From contig JAEUJY010000164.1 of NCBI GenBank assembly GCA_016794525.1, forward strand, positions 99,433 through 163,432: DNA of 64,000 nt. The letters run 5' to 3'. The DNA is from Myxococcales bacterium (GTDB lineage Bacteria > Myxococcota_A > Polyangia > Haliangiales > Haliangiaceae). Position 1 is the first letter of the stretch. Every line of letters starts with the position of its first letter. Below are positions 27,068 through 36,383 of the stretch, one piece after another. The position numbers and the translations under genes were made by a program. The notes under the pieces were generated by a model. The model was not told the origin of the DNA. It ran no database searches and worked only from the letters and a program-made list of their open reading frames with translations.

Positions 27068-29839
27068 ATGCACCTCACCCGCGCGATCTCGATGGCGCTC
27101 TGCGGCCTCGCCGCGTGCGCCGAGCCGCCTGACCTCGCCGCGACCGAGTCAGCCGACCAGACCCGGCTGGTCCTCTACGTCCGCGCCGCCAACCCCGACG
27201 GCGCCCCCGGCAGCGACAGCGCCGGCGACGGCACCCTGGCCGCGCCGTACCGGACGGTGCGGCGGGCGTTGGCCGCGGTGCCGCTCGACCTGCAGAACAC
27301 CCGCTACGTGATCGACTGCACCGGCGCCGGCGTCGAGGACGTCGGCCCCGACGGGCTCGTGCTGCCGCCGATCCGCAGCAACGGCGGGCTGACGTCGATG
27401 CCCAGCCCGCTGCCCCACCCGAGCTACGACCTCGAGGGCGTGCTGACGATCCACGCGGTGCCCACGCCGCTGCACGCGATCGCCGTCGGCGAGCCGGTCG
27501 TGCTGTCCACCGATCCGGGCGCCGGCCTGGTGCGGCTGCAGGTGCCGGGCCGCGCGTGGGCGGTCGACGCGTGGAAGGGCATGATGGTGAGCGGCGCCGG
27601 CCGCGGGCAGTACGCGGTGATCGCCGGCAACACCGCCGACACGCTGCAGCTGGCCTACAACGACTACGCGCCGGCGTTCACGCCGCCGCTGACGATCGAG
27701 ACGCCGTCGTGCGGGCTGGCCAACGCGACGGCCACCTCGACCCGCGCCGCGGTCACGGTGCGCGGCATGACCGGATCGCTGGTGCTGGCCGGGCTGCGGC
27801 TGGCGGTCGCGCACCCCAACGCGGTCGCGCTGATCGACGACGCGCCGGTGATCGCGCGGTTCCAGGCGATCGACACCGACGGGCTCGCCACGGTCAGCGG
27901 CGCCGCGCTGTACCGCACCGTCCACGTCCGCGGCAGCACGCCGCTGCCGGCGTGGCCGTCGAAGAACGTCGGCCGCCAGGTGCGGCGGGTCGGCGGCACC
28001 CACGGCTTCGTCGACGCGTTCTTCGAGGACGTGCAGTTCTTCCACGGCGGCGGCGCCGGCGTCGACGCGTCGACCCAGATCGGCGGATCGATCCTCGATC
28101 GCTGCGCCCACGTCGGCGAGGACCTCGCGGAGGAGGGCTACAGCGGCAACTGGGAGATCCAGAACAGCTGGCTGCGCGGCACCCGCGGCCACGGCTTCGC
28201 GGCGCCGGCGGCGCAGCGCAGCTACCTTTTCCACGTGCGCATCGACGACTCGGTCGGCGACGCGATCCGCGCCGACGGGCCGGGCTACCTGGCGCTGATG
28301 CACGTGACCGGCGGCGGCAACGGCGGCGTCGGCGTGCGCGCGATCAACGGCGGCGCGGTCCGGATCGCCGATCCGCCGACCCGCACGACCGTCGCGGGTA
28401 CCGCGGGCGAGCTGCAGGTCGGCGGGCGCGCCCGGCGCAGCTGGCTCGGCTTCCGCACCGAGGCGCCGGCCTACAGCGAGGCCGACTTCGCGGCCGACAC
28501 CGGCGACGGTTCGCGGATCTGGGAGGAGCCGTCGTGCTGCGGGCTGTGGACGCTGTGGGGGCAGGGGGCGAGCCACGAGTTCGCCAGCAACCACGCGCTG
28601 GCGATCGATTCGGGCGGCGACGTCGTCGCCGGCGGCCAGACCGCGTCGCCGGCGCTGACCTTCGCCGGCGAGGTGGCGCTGCCGGGCGCGGGCGGCTGGG
28701 ACGGCTTCGTCGTCAAGCGCGGGCCGACCGGCGCGGCGCGGTGGGCGCGGCGGTTCGGCGAGGTGATCAACGCGGTCGCGGTGGTCACCACGGACGGCAG
28801 CGACCGCGTGGCGGTGGTCGGCAGCTATGCCGGCGCGACCGATCTGGGCGGCGGGCCGCTGCCGATCGGCGGTAGCTACGACGCGCTGGTGGTGATGCTC
28901 GACGCCGACGGCCGCCACCTGTGGTCGACGGGGTTCGGCGGCCCCGGCTACGATCGGGCCGCGGCGGTCGCGATCGATCCGGCCGGCGACGTGCTGGTCG
29001 TGCACAACACCGACTGGAACCCGTACGGCACGACCGGCGCGATGACGCTGACCAAGCTCGCGGGCGCGACCGGGGCGATCGTCTGGCAGCGGCCGGTGCC
29101 CGCCGTCGGCGGCTCGGCCGGCTTCGATCTGGCGACCGGCGCCGACGGCGACGTCTACCTCGTCGGGTCGTTCGGCAACCCCGGCGGCGGCAGCCTCGAC
29201 CTCGGCGGCGTGGCCCTGACCTCGACCTGGTTCCGCCGCGGCTTCGTGGCGCGGCTCGACGGCGCGACCGGGCTGGCGCGCTGGGCCCAGGCGATCGACA
29301 ACTCGACCCACAGCGATCTGTACGCGGTGGCGGTGGCCGGCGACGCGGTGTTCGTCGGCGGCGCGTCGCGCGGGTGGGCGACGCTGGCGGGCGGGCCGCC
29401 GGTCACGGTCGGGGGCGAGTACGACTTCTTCGTCGCGCGGCTCACCGCCGCCAGCGGCGCCCACGTCTGGTCGCACGCGCACGGCGGCCCCGCCTACGAG
29501 CAGGCGTTCGACGTCGCGCTCGATCCCGACGGCACGCTGGTCGCGACCGGCATGGCGGCGTCGGCCAACGTCGACTTCGGCGGCGGGCCGCTGGCGGTCG
29601 CGCCGTCGCCGGCCGAAGTCGTCGTCGCGCGCTACGACCAGGCCACCGGCGCCTACCGCGCCGCGATCGCGCGCGGCAGCAGCGGCGACGACGTCGGGGT
29701 CGGCGTCGCGGTCGATCCGCGGACGCGCAACGTCATCGTCGCCGGCTACGCCTCGGGCGGGTTCGCGTTCGGCGACGGCTGGGACGGCGACGCGCTGGGC
29801 GGCTACGGCGTGTTCGTCACCGCGCTGGGCCGGCTGTAG
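27068..29839 (+). CDS. Large lipoprotein: beta-helix plus SBBP-type propeller repeats
   Basis: A 923-aa exported protein. The signal peptide ends at lipobox 'LAAC' (Cys about 17). 'LYVRAANPDGAPG' then 'GTLAAPYRTVRRAL' is the start typical of DUF1565/right-handed beta-helix proteins, which runs to about 480. After 'WEEPSCCGLW' there is a series of about 55-70-residue repeats with 'FGGPGYDRAAAVAIDPAGDV', 'GGGPLPIGG' and 'VVARYDQATG'. These match beta-propeller (SBBP) repeats of myxobacterial surface proteins. A role in adhesion or polysaccharide interaction is possible, but no catalytic residues can be assigned. The start ATG 27068 is set by the signal peptide. Confidence 0.82.
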   Translation: MHLTRAISMALCGLAACAEPPDLAATESADQTRLVLYVRAANPDGAPGSDSAGDGTLAAPYRTVRRALAAVPLDLQNTRYVIDCTGAGVEDVGPDGLVLPPIRSNGGLTSMPSPLPHPSYDLEGVLTIHAVPTPLHAIAVGEPVVLSTDPGAGLVRLQVPGRAWAVDAWKGMMVSGAGRGQYAVIAGNTADTLQLAYNDYAPAFTPPLTIETPSCGLANATATSTRAAVTVRGMTGSLVLAGLRLAVAHPNAVALIDDAPVIARFQAIDTDGLATVSGAALYRTVHVRGSTPLPAWPSKNVGRQVRRVGGTHGFVDAFFEDVQFFHGGGAGVDASTQIGGSILDRCAHVGEDLAEEGYSGNWEIQNSWLRGTRGHGFAAPAAQRSYLFHVRIDDSVGDAIRADGPGYLALMHVTGGGNGGVGVRAINGGAVRIADPPTRTTVAGTAGELQVGGRARRSWLGFRTEAPAYSEADFAADTGDGSRIWEEPSCCGLWTLWGQGASHEFASNHALAIDSGGDVVAGGQTASPALTFAGEVALPGAGGWDGFVVKRGPTGAARWARRFGEVINAVAVVTTDGSDRVAVVGSYAGATDLGGGPLPIGGSYDALVVMLDADGRHLWSTGFGGPGYDRAAAVAIDPAGDVLVVHNTDWNPYGTTGAMTLTKLAGATGAIVWQRPVPAVGGSAGFDLATGADGDVYLVGSFGNPGGGSLDLGGVALTSTWFRRGFVARLDGATGLARWAQAIDNSTHSDLYAVAVAGDAVFVGGASRGWATLAGGPPVTVGGEYDFFVARLTAASGAHVWSHAHGGPAYEQAFDVALDPDGTLVATGMAASANVDFGGGPLAVAPSPAEVVVARYDQATGAYRAAIARGSSGDDVGVGVAVDPRTRNVIVAGYASGGFAFGDGWDGDALGGYGVFVTALGRL

Positions 29840-29965
29840 GCGCGCGCACGCGCGACCGCCGCGCGTGTGGCGAATTGCCCCGCGGTCGTGCAACCGCGCG
29901 CCGCGAGCCGCCTCTAGCAGTGGCGCAGGGCCCACGTCGGGTCCGCGCCTCCTGGAGGTCTGCCG

Positions 29966-32900
29966 ATGGCTGGCTCGCGCCGCCGTGCTCTCAGTTCGTT
30001 GATCGCGTTCGCGCTGCTCGCCCCGGCGGCCGCCCCGGCGCTCGCCGACGACACCGTCTACAAGCGCACGACGCCGGTGAAGGTCGACGTGTCGATCAGC
30101 GAGCGATCACGTCCGCCGCGGCCCAAGGTCACGGCCGCGCCGCCGCCGCTGACCGCCGACGCCGCGCTGGCGATCCGCGGCAAGGTCGTGCCGATCCACA
30201 AGCAGCAGATCGAGCTGTACAAGCAGCTGATCGAGTCGACGCCGGCCAGCGACGTCAACGAGCTGGCCGACGCCCACTTCCGGCTGGCCGACCTGTACCT
30301 GCAGGACAACCGCTACCACCGGCTCAAGGCGACCGAGGCGACGATCGCCGCCGACCAGGCGCGCGGCGCCGATCGCGCGACGCTGGCCCGCCAGGCCAAG
30401 GCCCACCAGACCGAGGCGGCGGCCGAGCTGCGCGCGGCGCTCGCGGTGTTCGCGGCGCTCGCCGCCGACGCGCGCTTCCGCACCTATCCGCGGATGGACG
30501 AGGCGCTGTTCGGCTTCGGCTTCGCGCTGGCCCAGGGCGGCGACGGGGCCCAGGCGCGGGTGATCTACCAGCGCCTGCTGCAGGACCACCCGCAGTCGCG
30601 CTACGTGCCCGACGCCTACGTCGCGTTCGCCGACTACTTCTTCGGCATCGACGAGCTCGAGAACGCGGCGAGCTTCTACCAGCAGGTGCTGCAGTTCCCG
30701 CAGGCCGCGATGTTCGACTACGCGAACTACCGGCTGGGCTGGGTGTACCTGAACCAGCAGCGCCCCGAGGACGCCGGGCGGCAGTTCGTGCAGGTCGTGC
30801 GCGACACCGCCGGCGACGCGGCCCAGGCCACGCTGCACGCCGCCGCGCTCAACGACTTCGTGCGCGCCTACGCCGACTTCGGCCAGGTGGGCAAGGCGTG
30901 GGCGGCGTTCGCCAAGCTCGACGCCGATCGCGCGCCGACGATGTACGCGGCCTTGGCCGCGCTGTACCTGGACCAGGGCAAGAGCGACAAGGCGATCTTC
31001 GCGCTGCGGCAGCTGCTGGCCGCGGCGCCGGGCCACGCCGACGTGTGCCGGTGGCAGGCCGACGTGGCGCGCGCGACGCTGGCGCTGCCGGGCGCGACGC
31101 TCGACGACAAGGCCGCCGAGATCGCGCGGCTGGCGGCGCTGTGGGGCGCGCTGCGCCCGACGACGCAGCTGCCGGCCGACGCCCGCACCGACTGCCACGA
31201 CGACGCCGCGGCGATGGCCGGCGAGCTGGCGCGGGCGTGGCACAGCGAGGGCGTCAAGACCAAGGACCCGACGGTGCTGGCCGCCGCCGACCGGCTGTAC
31301 GGCGCGTACCTGGCCGAGTTCGGCGACGCCGCCGACGCCGGCGAGGCCGCGTACTACCGCGCCGAGCTGGCGTGGGTGCGCGCCGACTGGGAGCGCGACG
31401 CGCGGCGGCAGACCGCGCGGTGGCAGGAGGCGGGCGCGGCGTTCACCGCGGTGGTCAAGGCCGGCAAGGTGTCGCCGGCGTTGATCAAGGAGTCGGCCGA
31501 CGCGGCGGTGCGCGCGTGGAAGAACGCGCTCGACGTCGATCCGCGGCCGAGGCTGGCCGCGGCGGTGACGGCGGCCGGGAAGGTGCCGCCGCCGGTGCCG
31601 ATCCCCGACGCCGAGCGCGCGCTCCTCGGCGCGATGGCCGACTACGCGACCTACGTGAAGGACCCGCGCGACCCCGAGCGGATCGGCATGACGTTCCTGC
31701 AGGCCGAGGTCTATCGGCACTTCCACCACTACGACGAGGCCATCCCGCGCTACGTCGACCTGATCGAGCACCACCCCGCGCACGAGACCGCGTACTACGC
31801 GGCCAACCTGCTGCTCAACGTGCTGGTCGAGACCGGGCAGACCGATCAGATCGTGCGGTGGACCGGCTACTTCGCGGCGCACCCGGAGTTCTTCACCGCC
31901 GGCGGCGATCAGGATCGCGGCGAGCTGGGGCGGCGGGTCGCCGAGTACGAGGTGATCGCCGGGCGCGAGCGCGCCGAGCGGCTCGAGCGCGAGGCCCGCG
32001 CCAGGGGCGACCTGGCCGCGTTCGTCGCGTGCGGCGCGGCGTACCTCGAGCTGTTCAACCGCAACCCCGAGGCGACCAAGGCCGACGAGCTCTTGTGGAA
32101 CGCCGGGCTGTGCTTCGAGCAGGGGCGGTCGCTGTCGACGGCGATCGAGGCGTTCACCGAGCTGCGCACGCGGTTCCCGGCCAGCCCGCAGGCGGCCAAG
32201 GCGCTGGCGCGGCTGGGCGCGGTCTACGCCCAGGTCGCGTACTACGACCGCGCCGCCGGCATGTTCGAGGAGTACGCGAAGAAGTACGCCGGCCAGGGCG
32301 ACGCCTACGACCTGATGAACGACGCGGTCTTCTACCGCAAGGGCGCCGGCCAGGACGATCAGGCGATCGCCGACACCGCGTACTTCATCAAGACCTTCGC
32401 GCGGCGCCAGCCCGCGGTCGCGGCGGCGGCCTTCTTCGGGCTGGGCGCGATCTACGAGAAGCGCGGCGACCAGGACGCGATCGTCGCGCACTACCGCGCG
32501 TACCTGCAGCGCTACCGCGACCACGGCGGCGCCGACAAGGTGATCGCCGCCCAGGCCCGCATCGGCCAGGTGCTGTGGGCGACGAGCTGCCCGGTGGCCA
32601 CCGTCGACGGCGCCTGCGTCAAGGTCCACCGCGAGCGGGCGGTGGCGACCCGCGGGCGGCGGCTGGCGGTCGGCGTCCGCACCCAGTGCGGCCCCGAGAC
32701 CAAGATCAAGGTGACCGTCGTGCCGCGCGATCCGGCCAAGGTCAAGCAGGCGCAGGCGGCGTTCGCCGCGGCGATCGCCGCGTACGAGGCCCACGCCGGC
32801 ACGCTGGGCGCCGAGGCCAAGGCGGGGCGCTACTGGTACGCGCAGGCGCGGTTCCACCAGGCCGAGGTCGAGTACGAGGCGTTCCTGGCGATGAAGTTCC

Positions 32901-33403
32901 CCGCGGGGCTCGACTTCGATCCGGCCAAGCCGGCGGTCGCGGCGCGCTCGCTGCGCCGGTTCGAGGCGTGGTACGGCGCCAAGGACAAGCTGTCGGCGAC
33001 GATCGGCGCGCGCTACGCGGCGCTGGTGAAGCAGGTGCAGGATCCGGCGACGGCGATCGCCGCCGCGGCGCGGTTCGGGCAGGTGCAGCAGAACTTCGCC
33101 GACGCGCTCTACACCGCCGAGGTGCCGGCGCAGCTGCGGCCGTACGAGGAGGCGGTCGACGCGTACTGCGAGACCCTCGAGGCCAAGGCCGCGCCGCACA
33201 CCGACGCGTCGCTGCTCGGCTTCGAGAAGTGCCTGCAGGCCTCGACCGACTTCGGCTGGTTCTCGAGCTGGTCGGCCTTGTGCGAGCGCGAGCTGGGGCA
33301 GCTCAAGCCGGAGCGGTTCCCGACCGCCGGCGAGCTGCGGGCCGCCCCCGACGCGGCGATCGCGGTGGCCGACGTCGAGCCGGTGGTGGCGCGGCTGGAG
33401 TAG
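29966..33403 (+). CDS. Very large periplasmic TPR protein
   Basis: A 1145-aa protein with a clear signal peptide (cleavage after about 'APALA', residue 27). The rest is almost entirely helical, with many TPR-like pairs, for example 'ADAHFRLADLYLQDNRYHRL', 'QARVIYQRLLQDHPQSRYV' and 'AIEAFTELRTRFPASPQAAK'. A Cys-containing segment near 870-905 breaks the repeats. Similar long TPR proteins in myxobacteria belong to envelope machines such as gliding or secretion complexes, but no specific match can be claimed. A strong Shine-Dalgarno ('GGAGG') lies about 7 nt before ATG 29966. It converges on the PHP lipoprotein gene with 16 nt between. Confidence 0.82.
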   Translation: MAGSRRRALSSLIAFALLAPAAAPALADDTVYKRTTPVKVDVSISERSRPPRPKVTAAPPPLTADAALAIRGKVVPIHKQQIELYKQLIESTPASDVNELADAHFRLADLYLQDNRYHRLKATEATIAADQARGADRATLARQAKAHQTEAAAELRAALAVFAALAADARFRTYPRMDEALFGFGFALAQGGDGAQARVIYQRLLQDHPQSRYVPDAYVAFADYFFGIDELENAASFYQQVLQFPQAAMFDYANYRLGWVYLNQQRPEDAGRQFVQVVRDTAGDAAQATLHAAALNDFVRAYADFGQVGKAWAAFAKLDADRAPTMYAALAALYLDQGKSDKAIFALRQLLAAAPGHADVCRWQADVARATLALPGATLDDKAAEIARLAALWGALRPTTQLPADARTDCHDDAAAMAGELARAWHSEGVKTKDPTVLAAADRLYGAYLAEFGDAADAGEAAYYRAELAWVRADWERDARRQTARWQEAGAAFTAVVKAGKVSPALIKESADAAVRAWKNALDVDPRPRLAAAVTAAGKVPPPVPIPDAERALLGAMADYATYVKDPRDPERIGMTFLQAEVYRHFHHYDEAIPRYVDLIEHHPAHETAYYAANLLLNVLVETGQTDQIVRWTGYFAAHPEFFTAGGDQDRGELGRRVAEYEVIAGRERAERLEREARARGDLAAFVACGAAYLELFNRNPEATKADELLWNAGLCFEQGRSLSTAIEAFTELRTRFPASPQAAKALARLGAVYAQVAYYDRAAGMFEEYAKKYAGQGDAYDLMNDAVFYRKGAGQDDQAIADTAYFIKTFARRQPAVAAAAFFGLGAIYEKRGDQDAIVAHYRAYLQRYRDHGGADKVIAAQARIGQVLWATSCPVATVDGACVKVHRERAVATRGRRLAVGVRTQCGPETKIKVTVVPRDPAKVKQAQAAFAAAIAAYEAHAGTLGAEAKAGRYWYAQARFHQAEVEYEAFLAMKFPAGLDFDPAKPAVAARSLRRFEAWYGAKDKLSATIGARYAALVKQVQDPATAIAAAARFGQVQQNFADALYTAEVPAQLRPYEEAVDAYCETLEAKAAPHTDASLLGFEKCLQASTDFGWFSSWSALCERELGQLKPERFPTAGELRAAPDAAIAVADVEPVVARLE

Positions 33404-33419
33404 TCACGCCGGCGGCGCG

Positions 33420-34838
33420 CTACGGCGCGGCGGCGTAGATCGGGTTGCCGTAGATCCACGGCAGCTCGCGCTCGGCGTAGGCGGTGCCGAGCAGGCCGAG
33501 GTACGGGCCGAGGTGGCGCGGGACCATGCGCACCTCGGCGCGGTAGGCGCCGGGCTGGTCCATCGCCGCGGTCAGCGTGGGGCCGGCGCCGCTGGCCAGC
33601 TCGGTGACGCCGCCGGCGTCGACCCGGACGATCCGCGCGGTGATCGTCGGCGCGGGCAGCGTCGATGCCAGCTCGGCGACGGTCGGCACGGTCAGCGTGA
33701 ACGTCGCGCCGGCGGTGGTGGCGACGGTCGCGCCCATCTCGTAGGTGGTGGCGCCGGCGGCGGCGACCGCGTCGAAGCCGACCGGCGTGCCCAGCAGCTC
33801 GAACGCGACGAACATCCGGCCGGCGGCCAGCGCGGCCTCGATGGCCTGCGGATCGTCGGGCTGCGCGGTCAGGACGACGTTGGCGAACCACCGCATCATC
33901 CGGCGGTACGAGTCGCCGCGCTCGCCGTCGCGCAGCATCACCGGCAGCGTGTTCTCGTGGGCGTCGGTGCCGGCCGAGCCGGACACGTGGCGGCCGGCGC
34001 CGAGCAGATCGTTCCACCGGGCGAGCGCCGGCGTCGACGGCTCGAGGAACGACAGCAGCGCCAGGTCGGGCTCCGGGCCGTCGGGGCTCTGCTCGGCGAA
34101 CTGCAGCACCGCCTGGATCGCGCCGTTGGCGGGCAGGCCGAGGTAGTCGCGCCGGATGTTGGGATCGAGGTTGGCGTGCAGGTTGTAGATCTCGATGCCG
34201 TCGGGCGCGAGGGCCTCGAGCTCGGGCGTGGTGCGCTGCTCGGTGTGCGGGATCCACACCAGCCCGCCGGCGTCGTGGAAGGCCTGCACCGCCGCCGGGG
34301 TGTCGGCGTTGTAGACGTCGTGGCGCTCGGCGACCGTGCCCGGGACGTGGCGGTCGAGCATGATCGGCATCAGCGGGTTCTCGCCGCCGACGGTGATCAG
34401 CACGCGGTGGCCGTCGGGGCAGCGCAGCCGCGACGCGATCGGGCCGCCGCCGCTCGTGATCAGCTCGTCGTCGGCGCGCTGCGAGAACAGCGTCGCGAAG
34501 TCCTCGTCGGCCATCGAGTCGTCGTGATCGGTGAGCGCGGCGTAGCCGATGTGCAGCGTGCACAGCGCGGCGCGCAGGTGGCCCAGGCAGGCCTCGTCGA
34601 TCGCGCGGTTGGGGCCCGGGCGCGGGTTGCCGTCGCACGCGTCGTGGGAGTACGGCGAGTGCAGGTGGATGATGCCGCGCACCGGGGTGAGGCCGCGGCG
34701 GACGCCCAGCGCGGTGGCGGCGGGCAGGCCGGGCTGCCAGGCGGGCAGGGCCGCGGCGTCGATCGGCGGCGGGGTGGCGTCGTCGCCGCCACAGGCGGCG
34801 AGCGGCAGGACGGCGGCGAGCACGCGAGCCAGGCGCAT
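33420..34838 (-). CDS. PHP/CehA-type metallophosphoesterase lipoprotein
   Basis: A 472-aa lipoprotein (lipobox 'LAAC', Cys16, then 'GGDD' and 'PPPIDAAALP'). The PHP-like metal site is readable: 'GIIHLHSPYSHDACDG', 'ALTDHDDS', 'VWIPHTEQ', 'GIEIYNLHAN' and 'GSAGTDAHENTLP'. The order fits the CehA/McbA family of metallohydrolases (phosphodiesterase or esterase-like activities). The C-terminal 110 residues form a beta domain. TAGCGT ends 7 nt before ATG 34838. Its cellular substrate is unknown, and lipid anchoring suggests an extracytoplasmic one. Confidence 0.87.
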   Translation of the reverse strand: MRLARVLAAVLPLAACGGDDATPPPIDAAALPAWQPGLPAATALGVRRGLTPVRGIIHLHSPYSHDACDGNPRPGPNRAIDEACLGHLRAALCTLHIGYAALTDHDDSMADEDFATLFSQRADDELITSGGGPIASRLRCPDGHRVLITVGGENPLMPIMLDRHVPGTVAERHDVYNADTPAAVQAFHDAGGLVWIPHTEQRTTPELEALAPDGIEIYNLHANLDPNIRRDYLGLPANGAIQAVLQFAEQSPDGPEPDLALLSFLEPSTPALARWNDLLGAGRHVSGSAGTDAHENTLPVMLRDGERGDSYRRMMRWFANVVLTAQPDDPQAIEAALAAGRMFVAFELLGTPVGFDAVAAAGATTYEMGATVATTAGATFTLTVPTVAELASTLPAPTITARIVRVDAGGVTELASGAGPTLTAAMDQPGAYRAEVRMVPRHLGPYLGLLGTAYAERELPWIYGNPIYAAAP

Positions 34839-34845
34839 GGCCGCG

Positions 34846-34851
34846 ACGCTA
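34846..34851 (-). promoter_or_regulatory. -10-like TAGCGT before PHP lipoprotein start
   Basis: On the minus strand TAGCGT ends 7 nt before ATG 34838, with no Shine-Dalgarno between. Confidence 0.5.
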
Positions 34852-34908
34852 CACCGGCGCCGGGGCGGCGGCGTGGAATTGCGCGCGCGGTCGCGGCATG
34901 ATGGGGCG

Positions 34909-36336
34909 ATGCAGCGGGCGCTGGTGATCGCGATCGTGGTCGTCGGGTGCGGCAAGCGGGCGGCGGCGCCACCGCCGAGCGGCGGCGGCGACGCGGGGGC
35001 GGGGGCGGCGTCCATCGACGCGGCGCGGGCCGCGGTCGACGCCGGCGTCGACGCGCCGGTGGCGTTCGCGCCGCGACCGGCCACCCCCGACGAGCTGGCC
35101 GCGGCCCAGGCGTTCGTCGATCGGTGGCTGGCGACCCAGAACGACGGCGACTTCGCCGCGTACCAGGCGCTGTACGCCGAGCGGTTCCGTGGCGTGCGCC
35201 GCACCGGACGCGCGGTGCGCCGGTTCGATCAGGCCGGGTGGTTCGCCGACCGCAAGGTGATGTTCAAGCGGCCGATGGTCGTCGCCGCCGAGCACCTCGT
35301 CGCCTACGTCGCCGGCCCCGAGCGCCAGGTGTTCTTCACCCAGACCTGGTCGCAGGGGCGGTTCCAGGACGTCGGCACCAAGAACCTGATCCTCGAGGGC
35401 AGCGGCGCCGCGACCAGGATCCGCTACGAGGAGCTGCTGGGCTCGCGGGTGGTCCCGGCCACGCCGCCGCCGGCGGTCGCCAGCGCCGGCGACACCTGGT
35501 TCGGCTACGACCGGGCCCCGACGCTGGCGACGATGCGGGTGGCGGCGATCGCCGACGGCCGCGCGCGCCTGGCCGGCACGACGAGAGCGCTGCCGCTCAT
35601 CGACGCCGAGGTGCTCGAGGCGGTGCACGATCCGGCCAACGGCGGCTACGGCGCCGGCGCGGCCCGCGGGCAGCTCGCGCCCGACGATCCGCTGCGCGCG
35701 CTGATCGGCCAGCCGGTGGTGGTGCTCGACGAGCGGCTCGGCGAGGCCTGCCGCGGCACGATCGCCGACCTCGCGGTCGAGGCGGCCGGCTACGTCGACG
35801 TCGGCCCGGCCGAGCCCGACGAGCTGCCGCCGCTGGTGTGGAAGGCCGCGCCGCTGATCGTCACCGCGGCGGTGACCGCGCCGTGCGCGGGCGCCTTCGT
35901 CAAGGGCGTCGACGCGCCAGCGCTGGCCGCGGTGGCCGACCTCGATCGCTGGAGCGATCGCGCGGCGCGCAAGGCCGGCAAGGACCTCGGCGGCGACGGC
36001 GTCGACGCCACGCTGGCCGCCGCGATCGACGACGGCGCCCACGGCTTCGCGCTGTGGACGCTCGATCGCGGCGACTCGTGCGAGGCGCCGGAGCTGCACG
36101 AGCGCGCGCTGTTCGCGGCCGAGTTGACCGGCGGCGCGTGGCAGCTGGCCGAGGTGGCGCGGCTCGACGGCACCGCCGACCCGCTGGTGGTGGTCGACGT
36201 CGACGGCGACGGCGCCCTCGACGCGATCGTCGCCGGCGGCATCTACCGCGCCGGCCAGTTCGAGCTGTGGCGCCCGGTGCTGGCGATCCCGTGGCCGGCC
36301 GGGCTGGGCTGTGACGGCTCCACCGACGGCGACTAG
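34909..36336 (+). CDS. Lipoprotein with NTF2/SnoaL-like domain
   Basis: A 475-aa lipoprotein (lipobox 'VVGC', Cys14). An Ala-Asp-rich spacer ('SIDAARAAVDAGVDAP') follows. Residues about 60-150 look like an NTF2-like fold ('FVDRWLATQNDGDFAAYQ', 'RRFDQAGWFADRK', 'FFTQTWSQGRF'). The remainder is beta-rich and ends in 'VVDVDGDGALDAIVAGG', an FG-GAP or EF-hand-like calcium loop. CATGAT ends 6 nt before ATG 34909. Its start is 70 nt from that of the PHP lipoprotein, transcribed divergently. Function unknown. Confidence 0.78.
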   Translation: MQRALVIAIVVVGCGKRAAAPPPSGGGDAGAGAASIDAARAAVDAGVDAPVAFAPRPATPDELAAAQAFVDRWLATQNDGDFAAYQALYAERFRGVRRTGRAVRRFDQAGWFADRKVMFKRPMVVAAEHLVAYVAGPERQVFFTQTWSQGRFQDVGTKNLILEGSGAATRIRYEELLGSRVVPATPPPAVASAGDTWFGYDRAPTLATMRVAAIADGRARLAGTTRALPLIDAEVLEAVHDPANGGYGAGAARGQLAPDDPLRALIGQPVVVLDERLGEACRGTIADLAVEAAGYVDVGPAEPDELPPLVWKAAPLIVTAAVTAPCAGAFVKGVDAPALAAVADLDRWSDRAARKAGKDLGGDGVDATLAAAIDDGAHGFALWTLDRGDSCEAPELHERALFAAELTGGAWQLAEVARLDGTADPLVVVDVDGDGALDAIVAGGIYRAGQFELWRPVLAIPWPAGLGCDGSTDGD

Positions 36337-36343
36337 CCGCCCG

Positions 36344-36373
36344 CCCGCGAGGCGAGTCGCCGGGCGACGCGGG
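36344..36373. terminator. Convergent hairpin
   Basis: CCCGCG and CGCGGG enclose an inner GGCGA/TCGCC hairpin between the lipoprotein stop (36336) and the MFS gene's stop (36384). Confidence 0.35.
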
Positions 36374-36383
36374 ACCGCCGCTC